A stretch of DNA of 32,485 nt from an uncultured Bacilli bacterium (GTDB lineage Bacteria; Bacillota_I; Bacilli_A; RF39; UBA660). This document shows positions 1 through 6,684 of this stretch, piece by piece. A model generated the notes under the pieces. That model was not told where the DNA came from, searched no databases, and worked only from the letters and a program-made list of their open reading frames with translations. Each line of letters begins with the position of its first letter. Within the stretch, counting starts at the first letter, position 1. The stretch spans positions 1 to 32,485 of the forward strand of contig CANQCH010000003.1 of the NCBI GenBank assembly GCA_947589165.1, written 5' to 3'. The position numbers and the translations under genes are program-made.

Positions 1-10
1 CATTTTATCA

Positions 11-40
11 AAAAAAAAAAAAAAAGTCAAATGACTTTTT
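11..40 (-). terminator. Terminator of murF
   Basis: A 9-bp inverted repeat (AAAAAGTCA at 21-29, TGACTTTTT at 32-40) is followed on the minus strand by a long T run (plus-strand A run 11-25). The murF stop codon (TGA, 27-29) lies inside the stem, a compact arrangement seen again elsewhere in the window. Confidence 0.85.
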
Positions 41-1403
41 GGACAATTTCTTTAAAGTTTAGGGCTTGTGATGCTTTAATTAAAATTTTATCATCTGGGG
101 TTTTTAATTTATTTATTAAAGCAATAGCTTCATCATTACTATTACAATGATAAGAATTTTGGAAATTAAAACCTAATTCAATAGCGCGGTCATTAATTAA
201 TTTGGTATAATTTCCAACTGTAATTAAAATATCAATGTCTTCATTTACAATAACATCCCCAATTTTAGCATGTAATTCTTCGGAAAATTCACCTAGCTCT
301 AACATCGTACCAAGGCACGCAATTTTGCGGCCAAATAAACTACCTAAATATTTAATACTATAACTTAAAGAATCAAAATTAGAATTATAACAATCGTCTA
401 TAATGGTAATTTTATTTTTTTCAATTAAATGCATCCGATTGCGTGATAATTCAAAATTATCAATACCTTGTTGAATTTCATTGGTTTTTAAATTAAAGAT
501 GGTACCAACCGCGATCGCCATTAAGGCATTATAAATAAAGTGTTCGCCCCCGATTGGCACATGATAATTTTCTCTTTGACAGCAAAAATTACTTTCATTT
601 TCATTTTCTTTAATATCAAGAGCTTGAAAGTCAGCATTAGTTTTTATCCCAATCGTTTTAAGCTGATAATTAGCTTTATTTTTTTGATACCATTCATTTA
701 ATAAATCATTATCTTGATTAATAATTAAAGTTCCATTAGGTTTTAAACCTTCTAAAATTTCTAATTTGGCTTTTAAAATATTGCGGCGGCTACCTAAATT
801 ACCAATATGAGCAGTACCCACATTCGTAATAATTGCGACATCCGGCTTCGCAATATTCGTTAAATAACTGATTTCGCCTAAATGGTTCATACCCATTTCC
901 ACCACCAAAATATCTTTGGTATCATCCATGCTTAAGATCGTTAATGGTAGACCAATATGATTATTTTGATTCCCAATCGTTTTATGAACATTATATTTTT
1001 CTTTTAAGACACTATAAACCATATCTTTGGTACTAGTTTTACCGGCACTACCAGTGATAGCCACTACGGGTTTGGTAAAGGTACTCCGTTTAAAACAAGC
1101 CAGTTCACCTAATGCTTTAATTGGATCTTCAACTAAAACAATACTTTGCGTATTTTTTTCTAGCTCGGCTATAATGTCTTCACGATTAGCTAAAGAACCA
1201 TCCTTTAATATTAAAAGTGTGGCTCCTTTCTTTAACGCTTCTTCGTAAAATTCATTACCATCAAAGTTTTCCCCTTTAATCCCAATATATAAATCTTTAT
1301 TTTTTATTTTACGGGTATCAAGCGAAACATTATTTATTTCTTCATCAATTTTATTTAAAATTTTTGTATATTTAATATTATTATAAACATCTGTCGTTCT
1401 CAT
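27..1403 (-). CDS. murF: UDP-N-acetylmuramoyl-tripeptide--D-alanyl-D-alanine ligase (MurF)
   Basis: MurF adds the D-Ala-D-Ala dipeptide to the UDP-MurNAc-tripeptide in the cytoplasm, the last soluble step of peptidoglycan precursor synthesis. Visible in order: an N-terminal substrate-binding region, the Mur-ligase ATP loop GSAGKTS (about residues 118-124), NNHIGLP, EMGMNHLGEI, TNVGTAHIGNLGS, and a C-terminal domain with DDCYNSNFDS, the MurF version of DxYNAN. At 458 aa it has the usual family length. The reading frame can be extended to an ATG at 1427, but that ATG has no ribosome binding site and overlaps a TATAAT box; the ATG at 1403 has GGGAG at 1411-1415 with good spacing, so I chose it. 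It starts 30 nt after the lon stop, so it may be co-transcribed with lon as well as having its own weak promoter. Family assignment is firm. Confidence 0.95.
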   Translation of the reverse strand: MRTTDVYNNIKYTKILNKIDEEINNVSLDTRKIKNKDLYIGIKGENFDGNEFYEEALKKGATLLILKDGSLANREDIIAELEKNTQSIVLVEDPIKALGELACFKRSTFTKPVVAITGSAGKTSTKDMVYSVLKEKYNVHKTIGNQNNHIGLPLTILSMDDTKDILVVEMGMNHLGEISYLTNIAKPDVAIITNVGTAHIGNLGSRRNILKAKLEILEGLKPNGTLIINQDNDLLNEWYQKNKANYQLKTIGIKTNADFQALDIKENENESNFCCQRENYHVPIGGEHFIYNALMAIAVGTIFNLKTNEIQQGIDNFELSRNRMHLIEKNKITIIDDCYNSNFDSLSYSIKYLGSLFGRKIACLGTMLELGEFSEELHAKIGDVIVNEDIDILITVGNYTKLINDRAIELGFNFQNSYHCNSNDEAIALINKLKTPDDKILIKASQALNFKEIVQKVI

Positions 1404-1425
1404 TAAATCACTCCCAATTATAGAC

Positions 1426-1454
1426 ATTATACCCTATTTAAAAATTTTTGTATA
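1426..1454 (-). promoter_or_regulatory. Possible murF promoter
   Basis: On the minus strand a perfect -10 box TATAAT (1426-1431) stands 17 nt after a weak -35 TATACA (1449-1454, 4 of 6 matches to TTGACA). It lies between the lon stop and the murF start. Sequence resemblance only. Confidence 0.4.
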
Positions 1455-3701
1455 TAATTCTTTAAAGTCACTGATCGGGCATATTGTCATTTTATCTTTA
1501 ATGATACTTGGTACTTCTTCTAAAGCCGGAATATTAGCTTTAGGTATATACACAGTACTAACACCATTATTATATGCAGCAATTAATTTTTCCTTTAATC
1601 CGCCAATTTCTAAAATTTCTCCGCGTAACGAAATTTCCCCCGTAAAAGCAATATTTTTTGCTACTTTTTTCTTTTTAATAATGCTCATTAAAGCCACTAA
1701 AATCGATAAGCCCGCCGATGGACCATTCTTTTTCGATGCCGCATCGAGAAAATGGACATGTAAATTTTTCTTATCTAAGGAAATTTTATATTCACTTTTT
1801 ATATAACTAATGGCCACTAAAACACTTTCTTCCATTACATTTCCAACCGAACCAGTAATATAAATTTTTCCATCACCATCACTTAAGGTAACTTCTAATT
1901 TCGAACAAAAGCCGCCATAACCATTTACGCCTAAGGTATTAACTTCACCAATATTACCCGTCGATAAATAACTATTTTGACTTTTAGGATTACCTAAATA
2001 TTTAACGAAATCTTTTTCCGTTAGGCGATTTTGCCCTGCGATAGCCATCTTCCGCACAATTTTTTCTAAAATGCGTTCTAACTCCCGAACCCCAGCTTCT
2101 CTCGTATAATTTAAAATTAAATGATATATTTGTTTATCGGTTAATTTAATTGTACTTAGACCATATTCTTGATATATTTTCGGTAATAAATATTTTTGGG
2201 CAATATCCTTTTTTTCAAAAATCGTATAACTATTAAGTTCCATAACTTCGACCCGATCAAGTATTGTTTCCGGAATATTTTCCCAATAATTCGCCGTTAA
2301 AATAAATAATACTTCACTTAAATCAAAAGGTTCTTCAATGTAATTATCCGTGAAATATTTATTTTGCACAGGATCAATTATTTCCAGTAAAGTACTCGCG
2401 GGATCCCCATGATAATTTTTGGTCATTTTATCAACTTCATCAATTAAAATAACGGGATTTTTCGTACCACATTTCCGTAAACCTTGAATAATTTTGCCCG
2501 GATTGGCCCCGAGATAAGTTCTTCTGGAACCAATTAATTCGGTGGAATCGTTTAAACCACCAACCGATATTTTATAAAATTGCCGATTCAAAACCGCCGC
2601 GATCGCCATCGCAATCGAAGTTTTTCCGACGCCTGGTGGGCCAATTAAACAAATAATTGGGGTTTGAATATTAGGACATTTACCTTTAACAGCAATATAT
2701 TCACTAATGCGTTCCTTGATTTCTTTTAAACCATAATGGGTGGCATCTAACTTTTGCATTATTGCATCGGCATCTTTGGGGTCTTTAGAGACTTTATGCC
2801 ATGGTAGGCTTAAAACCCAATCTAAATAATTGCGTAAGACACTTAAATCGGGACTCGATTCATTAGTTAATGAATATTTTTCAATTTCGGCGGCAATTTT
2901 CGTCTTTATTGCACCAGCAATTTTTAAAGTAGCTAATTTACTTTTAAAGTTTTCGGTATCTAATTCTTGAAAAGATTTTTCCCCTAACTCAGATTTAATA
3001 GCTTTAATTTTTTCTTTTAAAATATACTCTTTTTGATTAGCTTCTAAAACTTCTCTAACTTGATCATCTAATTTTTCATCAATTTTTAAAATCGCAATTT
3101 CTTCTCTTAAATCGTTTAATAAATTAACAGCCCGATTTAAAGGATTATAATTTTGCATATATTCACTCTTTTTTTCAAAATTAAAAGGTAAAAAAGAGGT
3201 AATAATATCGGTAATAGCTCCCATACTTTTCGCTTTATTAATCGTGGCTAAAATACTATTAGAAACATTATCTGCTAAATCAATATATTCTTTTAAAGTG
3301 GCAATTAATTTTCTTTTTAAAGCATTTTCTTCCGAAACGGCAAATTTGGGTAATTCAATTTCTTGAAATTCACAATTTAAAATATTTTCATTCCAACTAG
3401 AAACAAAATAATTACTGACAATAACGCGTTTTAAACCACGTAAAGTTAACCGAATATTTCCACTCGGTAATTGTAATTTATTTTTTATTTTGGCAATAAC
3501 CCCAACGCGAGGTAAATCGTCAATACTCGGTTCTTCTTCTTTCGCGTCAATGGGACTTACCACTAAAAGTCGACTATCAAAATTATCCCAAGCATTTTTG
3601 ATAATTAATTTGCTTAATTTATTATTTAATTCAATTTTAATTTCTTGATTTGGGAGGATAATTAATTCTTTTAATAAAATGACGGGGATTACATTGTTCA
3701 T
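1434..3701 (-). CDS. lon: ATP-dependent serine protease Lon (LonA)
   Basis: Lon is a cytoplasmic AAA+ protease that unfolds and degrades misfolded and regulatory proteins. Seen in order: N-terminal LON substrate domain (about 1-195), helical linker, AAA+ module with Walker A GPPGVGKT (354-361) and Walker B VILIDEVD (about 417-424), then the protease domain with DAASKKNGPSAG containing the catalytic Ser (about 662) and GGLKEKL with the catalytic Lys (about 705). The Ser-Lys spacing of 43 equals that of E. coli Lon, so the dyad is intact. At 755 aa it is slightly shorter than typical LonA (770-810). The ATG at 3701 is preferred over an upstream ATG at 3719 because GGAGGTC (3705-3711) sits just before it. 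A strong promoter lies upstream. I see no CIRCE or CtsR heat-shock operator. Confidence 0.97.
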   Translation of the reverse strand: MNNVIPVILLKELIILPNQEIKIELNNKLSKLIIKNAWDNFDSRLLVVSPIDAKEEEPSIDDLPRVGVIAKIKNKLQLPSGNIRLTLRGLKRVIVSNYFVSSWNENILNCEFQEIELPKFAVSEENALKRKLIATLKEYIDLADNVSNSILATINKAKSMGAITDIITSFLPFNFEKKSEYMQNYNPLNRAVNLLNDLREEIAILKIDEKLDDQVREVLEANQKEYILKEKIKAIKSELGEKSFQELDTENFKSKLATLKIAGAIKTKIAAEIEKYSLTNESSPDLSVLRNYLDWVLSLPWHKVSKDPKDADAIMQKLDATHYGLKEIKERISEYIAVKGKCPNIQTPIICLIGPPGVGKTSIAMAIAAVLNRQFYKISVGGLNDSTELIGSRRTYLGANPGKIIQGLRKCGTKNPVILIDEVDKMTKNYHGDPASTLLEIIDPVQNKYFTDNYIEEPFDLSEVLFILTANYWENIPETILDRVEVMELNSYTIFEKKDIAQKYLLPKIYQEYGLSTIKLTDKQIYHLILNYTREAGVRELERILEKIVRKMAIAGQNRLTEKDFVKYLGNPKSQNSYLSTGNIGEVNTLGVNGYGGFCSKLEVTLSDGDGKIYITGSVGNVMEESVLVAISYIKSEYKISLDKKNLHVHFLDAASKKNGPSAGLSILVALMSIIKKKKVAKNIAFTGEISLRGEILEIGGLKEKLIAAYNNGVSTVYIPKANIPALEEVPSIIKDKMTICPISDFKELYTKIFK

Positions 3702-3724
3702 AACGACCTCCAAATACAAAAGTT

Positions 3725-3753
3725 ATTATAAAGTTTTAACTAGCAAATGTAAA
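3725..3753 (-). promoter_or_regulatory. lon promoter
   Basis: Minus strand: -35 TTTACA (3748-3753), 17-nt spacer, -10 TATAAT (3725-3730), ending about 24 nt before the lon start. The -35 box overlaps the T run of the terminator of the preceding gene. Confidence 0.75.
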
Positions 3754-3786
3754 GAAAAAAAGTGCACTTTTTTTCGTGCACTTTTT
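3751..3786 (-). terminator. Terminator of the 3792-4706 gene
   Basis: Inverted repeat AAAAAGTGCAC (3757-3767) and GTGCACTTTTT (3776-3786) with an 8-nt loop, followed on the minus strand by a T-rich tract. It begins 5 nt after the stop codon of the upstream gene. Confidence 0.85.
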
Positions 3787-3791
3787 AAGAT

Positions 3792-4706
3792 TTAACGATT
3801 AATCGTATTTCCTTCACTACTAGCTAAAAATGTGGCTACCAATTCATTTTCATTAGGTCCTATTTGGGAACGTAACTTGGCATTTTCTTTTTCTAAAGCT
3901 TCAATACGTTTTTTATAAATTTCCAGTTTTTGCTCTGCCGTTTCCATTTCTTTTTGCGGATATTCCATCATATAAATCGTACTTGACGGCTTTAAATTAT
4001 TTTGATGGGTACGATGCGCAGCAATCTCAGCTAATTCCCAAACGGCAAAATGTTTAAAATTGTGTTTTTCTTGGTTTAAATAACGCAGTCTATTTTTGAC
4101 CATGGCCGTATTGGGATCAAAGTAAATACTTTTCGCCACATTATAATTATTGACACCGGTTAAAAATTCTTCATCACTAGGAACTAATAAATAAGATACC
4201 GCTAAAGCTTTGGCTTCTTCACTTTCTAAAGGTATTTTTAAAAAGGTCCGACAATATTCTTCATTTTGCACAATAAATTCAGCATAAGCTAAGGCTTTGG
4301 CTTCTTCTTTTTCACTTAAAGCTTTTTTTAATTCTTCTTTTAAAATAAATTCGGCCCGTAAAAATAATAAATCACCATCATTACCATAATAACCTAATAA
4401 AGTTGTTTCCCCATTTTCGTTATTTTTAAGACCACCGGCTATATTTAGGGAACCATAATCATTTATAAAAGCTTCGTCACTTGGCCATAATAAATAGGAA
4501 ATTAAAACTTTTTTGACAGTTGTTAAATGTTCGAGCTTGATATCAAAGGCATTTTTTTGCCAAAATTTTTCCACCATTTCTTGCGCCATCGGATAAGCTA
4601 AAGGATGCTTTAATTCATCACTTTTAATATTTTCAAAGCGCGGATTTTGCGCGGAAATTAATGCCGCGATAACACCATATTTGGAACTTGTTGGACTTAT
4701 TTTCAT
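3792..4706 (-). CDS. Unrecognised protein with two ImmA/IrrE-like half-repeats and a C-terminal coiled coil
   Basis: 304 aa, no signal peptide or membrane segment, so probably cytoplasmic. I cannot name a family with confidence. The segment at 165-181 (AKALAVSYLLVPSDEEF) followed by NVAKSIYFDPNTAMVKNRL resembles the half of ImmA/IrrE metallopeptidases that follows the HExxH zinc motif (the AxxLLMP...VSxxAVxxRL pattern). The first part of this motif is repeated at 64-80 (VKKVLISYLLWPSDEAF). No HExxH is present, so if it descends from that family it is not a working zinc protease. Residues 256-283 read as a coiled coil (EKENAKLRSQI). Start: GGTGAT just upstream of the ATG, with its own promoter and terminator, so a single-gene unit. 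The ImmA/IrrE link is inference from motif reading. Confidence 0.8.
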   Translation of the reverse strand: MKISPTSSKYGVIAALISAQNPRFENIKSDELKHPLAYPMAQEMVEKFWQKNAFDIKLEHLTTVKKVLISYLLWPSDEAFINDYGSLNIAGGLKNNENGETTLLGYYGNDGDLLFLRAEFILKEELKKALSEKEEAKALAYAEFIVQNEEYCRTFLKIPLESEEAKALAVSYLLVPSDEEFLTGVNNYNVAKSIYFDPNTAMVKNRLRYLNQEKHNFKHFAVWELAEIAAHRTHQNNLKPSSTIYMMEYPQKEMETAEQKLEIYKKRIEALEKENAKLRSQIGPNENELVATFLASSEGNTINR

Positions 4707-4723
4707 ATTATCACCATACTTTA

Positions 4724-4752
4724 AGAATACACTAGGAAAAAGGAAAAGTCAA
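4724..4752 (-). promoter_or_regulatory. Promoter of the 3792-4706 gene
   Basis: Minus strand: -35 TTGACT (4747-4752), 17-nt spacer, -10 TATTCT (4724-4729). The position 18 nt before the start codon fits. Confidence 0.55.
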
Positions 4753-4816
4753 TGTCTTACCTTTAATTAACCAATTCTCTTTCTTTTACATAAAATATTT
4801 TGATTGGAGGAAAATT

Positions 4817-5608
4817 ATGTTCACCTGGTTTCAAAATTTAGACTATACTATGCAAGCCTTGATTGCCACAATATTTACGTGGAGTATTACGGCTTTAGGG
4901 GCAGGAATTGTCTTTGCTTTTCGGAAAATTAATAAAAATATTATGGATGCTATGTTAGGCTTTGCCGCCGGCGTTATGATTGCGGCCTCATTTTTTTCTT
5001 TACTTTCACCGGCGATTGAAATGGCTACCAATTTACAGATGATTCCGTGGTTAATTACTACGATTGGCTTTTTCATGGGCGGAATTTTATTATTTATCGG
5101 TGATAAAATATTTGATCAGCACTTAAAAAAGGATAATAAAAATAAAATAAAACGCAGTTTTATGCTAATCTTTTCCATTACTTTACATAATATCCCCGAA
5201 GGTCTAGCTGTTGGGGTTGCCTTTGGCTCTCTAGCTTATGGTATTGAAGGCGCAACTTTAGGCGCGGCCATAATGTTAGCTATTGGTATTGGTCTCCAAA
5301 ATTTTCCCGAAGGCACAGCGATTTCCGTCCCCCTTTTACGTGATGGTTTTTCTCGCACCAAAGCTTTCTTTTATGGCCAACTAAGTGGCATTGTCGAACC
5401 TATATCGGGGGTTATTGGGGCCATTTTAGTAATTAAAGTCCGGACCATTTTACCATTTTTACTGGCCTTTGCTGCCGGAGCAATGATCTATGTTGTCGTT
5501 CAAGAATTAATTCCCGAAAGTCAAACCAATAAAAAGAAAGATTTAATGGCACTATTTACGATGATCGGCTTTTCGATAATGATGCTACTCGATCTTGCTT
5601 TAGGCTAA
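4817..5608 (+). CDS. ZIP-family divalent metal transporter (GufA/ZupT-like)
   Basis: An inner-membrane carrier that imports divalent cations such as Zn2+, possibly also Fe2+ or Mn2+. The 263-aa protein has about eight hydrophobic segments. The two metal-site motifs of the family are present: HNIPEG at 124-129 in the fourth segment and the related QNFPEG at 161-166 in the fifth, plus a conserved Glu in GIVEPISG (about 190-197). The cytoplasmic loop after the third segment (about 100-113) is Lys/Asp/Asn-rich and has no His cluster. Start is fixed by GGAGG at 4806-4810. It is one of three plus-strand genes and converges on the 6677-8293 gene; an IS element now separates the two. No metal-responsive operator recognised. 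Exact metal unknown. Confidence 0.92.
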   Translation: MFTWFQNLDYTMQALIATIFTWSITALGAGIVFAFRKINKNIMDAMLGFAAGVMIAASFFSLLSPAIEMATNLQMIPWLITTIGFFMGGILLFIGDKIFDQHLKKDNKNKIKRSFMLIFSITLHNIPEGLAVGVAFGSLAYGIEGATLGAAIMLAIGIGLQNFPEGTAISVPLLRDGFSRTKAFFYGQLSGIVEPISGVIGAILVIKVRTILPFLLAFAAGAMIYVVVQELIPESQTNKKKDLMALFTMIGFSIMMLLDLALG

Positions 5609-5609
5609 A

Positions 5610-5634
5610 AAAAATAACTTGCAAAAGTTATTTT
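5610..5634 (+). terminator. Terminator hairpin of the ZIP gene; left copy of the IS-flanking 25-bp repeat
   Basis: A 10-bp stem AAAATAACTT / AAGTTATTTT (5611-5620, 5625-5634) with loop GCAA directly follows the ZIP stop codon. The 25 bases 5610-5634 recur identically at 6659-6683 on the other side of the IS element, in direct orientation. The best reading is one original bidirectional terminator duplicated on insertion. Confidence 0.85.
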
Positions 5635-5639
5635 CCTAA

Positions 5640-5661
5640 ATTGAAATTTGAACCGCACCAC
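5640..5661 (+). repeat. IS left terminal inverted repeat (IRL)
   Basis: Twenty-two bases from ATTGAAATTT to the inner end CCGCACCAC. They match the reverse complement of 6633-6654 at 20 of 22 positions; the two mismatches are at 5644 and 5650. A few further bases outward match weakly. Confidence 0.88.
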
Positions 5662-5677
5662 AAGGTGCGGTTTTTTT
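5651..5677 (+). terminator. Terminator built into the IS left end
   Basis: AACCGCACC (5651-5659), loop ACAA, GGTGCGGTT (5664-5672), then T residues to 5677. The left arm is the inner part of the IRL, so the element end doubles as an intrinsic terminator against transcription entering from the ZIP side. It stands before the transposase start at 5719. Confidence 0.85.
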
Positions 5678-5718
5678 GATAAAATAAAAGAGCCCCACCC
5701 GGCAAGGAGGACTCATAA

Positions 5719-6630
5719 ATGAATTATACCCAATTAACAGAAAAAAAGAAAGTAGAAATTGATATATTGTTAAAGCAAGATCTATCAATGAGAAAAGTGG
5801 CGAAAATACTAGGAATAAGCCATTCAACTATATCAAGATATAAATCAGGAAAATATCGAAAAAGGAAGATAGATATACATAAAAAATATGATATATTTTT
5901 AAATTATTTTTATAACCAATATGACAGACGAACATGCTCAATAGAAATATGTATCCATAAGTTTAAAAAATATTATTTAGGAGTAAAATGTCCAAGCGTA
6001 AAACAAGTATATAATTGGATAAATGAAGGAAAATTAGAAATAAAAAAAGAAGGATTATGTTATAAAAAAAGAAAAGGAAAAAATAAAAGTGGAATGATGA
6101 ACCACTTCCAATGGAATCTAGATAATAAAACAGTGCTCCCAATAAGTTTAAGACCAAAGTATATAGAAAAAAGGCAGGAAAAAGGCCATTTAGAGATAGA
6201 TTCAATAGTAGGAAAAAGAAATGAATATGATTCAATAATATCAATAGTAGATAGATGTACGAGAAGATTATGGTTAATAAAAGCACAATATAAAAACGAA
6301 TACTATATAGATAAATTAATATATAACTACATAATAAAAAATGATATAGAAGTAAAATCAATAACAGTAGATAATGGCTTAGAATTCAGTGCTTTGGGAC
6401 TAACAGCTAAAAAACTAGGTGTAAAATTATATAAATGTGATCCTTACTGCTCCTTCCAAAGAGGAACAAATGAAAGAATGAATGCGATGGTAAGAAGATT
6501 TATACCAAAAGGAAGTTCAATGAAAATGATACCACAAATCTATTTAGATGATATTAGTTTTGCAATTAATAGTATGCCTAAAAAAATATTTGACTATAAG
6601 AGTTCTTTTGATATAGAATTAATTTATTAA
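5719..6630 (+). CDS. IS30-family transposase (DDE)
   Basis: Catalyses movement of the surrounding element. The 303-aa protein starts with a helix-turn-helix (about 15-45, LSMRKVAKILGISHSTISRY) that would bind the terminal repeats, then a basic linker, then an RNase-H-fold catalytic core. The DDE residues are in place: Asp161 (HLEIDSIVG), Asp218 (ITVDNGLEF) and Glu252 in GTNERMN, followed by RRFIPKG, the IS30 signature. The second-Asp to Glu spacing of 33 residues is typical. The start is set by AAGGAGG at 5704-5710, 8 nt before the ATG. The frame is uninterrupted, so the gene looks functional. Codons lean to ATA and AGA, unlike adjacent genes. The complementary strand has a 132-codon open frame of no meaning. 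Confidence 0.95.
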   Translation: MNYTQLTEKKKVEIDILLKQDLSMRKVAKILGISHSTISRYKSGKYRKRKIDIHKKYDIFLNYFYNQYDRRTCSIEICIHKFKKYYLGVKCPSVKQVYNWINEGKLEIKKEGLCYKKRKGKNKSGMMNHFQWNLDNKTVLPISLRPKYIEKRQEKGHLEIDSIVGKRNEYDSIISIVDRCTRRLWLIKAQYKNEYYIDKLIYNYIIKNDIEVKSITVDNGLEFSALGLTAKKLGVKLYKCDPYCSFQRGTNERMNAMVRRFIPKGSSMKMIPQIYLDDISFAINSMPKKIFDYKSSFDIELIY

Positions 6631-6632
6631 AA

Positions 6633-6654
6633 GTGGTGCGGTTGAAATTACAAT
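6633..6654 (-). repeat. IS right terminal inverted repeat (IRR)
   Basis: GTGGTGCGGTTGAAATTACA followed by AT, the inverted partner of 5640-5661. It lies 2 nt after the transposase stop codon. Confidence 0.88.
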
Positions 6655-6658
6655 AAAG

Positions 6659-6684
6659 AAAAATAACTTGCAAAAGTTATTTTT
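6659..6684 (-). terminator. Terminator of the 6677-8293 gene; right copy of the IS-flanking repeat
   Basis: An 11-bp stem (6659-6669 with 6674-6684, loop GCAA) containing the stop codon of the minus-strand gene (TAA, 6677-6679), followed on the minus strand by TTTTTCTTTATT. The first 25 bases are identical to 5610-5634. Confidence 0.85.

Larger units (their letters stand above)
5635..6658 (+). mobile_element. IS30-family insertion sequence, IS1630-like in target choice
   Basis: An element of about 1.02 kb with one intact transposase gene and terminal inverted repeats at 5640-5661 and 6633-6654 (20 of 22 positions match). It is flanked by a 25-bp direct repeat (5610-5634, 6659-6683) that is itself a terminator hairpin. 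If that repeat is the target duplication, the element spans 5635-6658. Size, terminal repeats and the transposase motifs fit IS30. IS30-type IS1630 of Mycoplasma fermentans is known to target and duplicate inverted repeats, which matches what is seen here. The transposase is rich in ATA (Ile) and AGA (Arg) codons, unlike its neighbours, as expected for acquired DNA. Exact ends are uncertain by a few bases. Confidence 0.9.

Noticed and set aside
1..3. CAT at the window edge as the start of a next minus-strand gene
   Set aside because: No Shine-Dalgarno site; the preceding bases on that strand are the murF terminator T run.
27..29. TGA read as tryptophan (Mollicutes code)
   Set aside because: murF and mreD end in TGA at the right places for their families, and conserved Trp residues are encoded by TGG.
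3702..3760. Heat-shock operators (CIRCE, CtsR box) before lon
   Set aside because: Neither motif is present; only a plain housekeeping promoter is seen.
5963..6361. 132-codon open frame antisense to the transposase
   Set aside because: A Leu/Ile/Phe-only reading created by A/T-rich transposase codons; no ribosome binding site.
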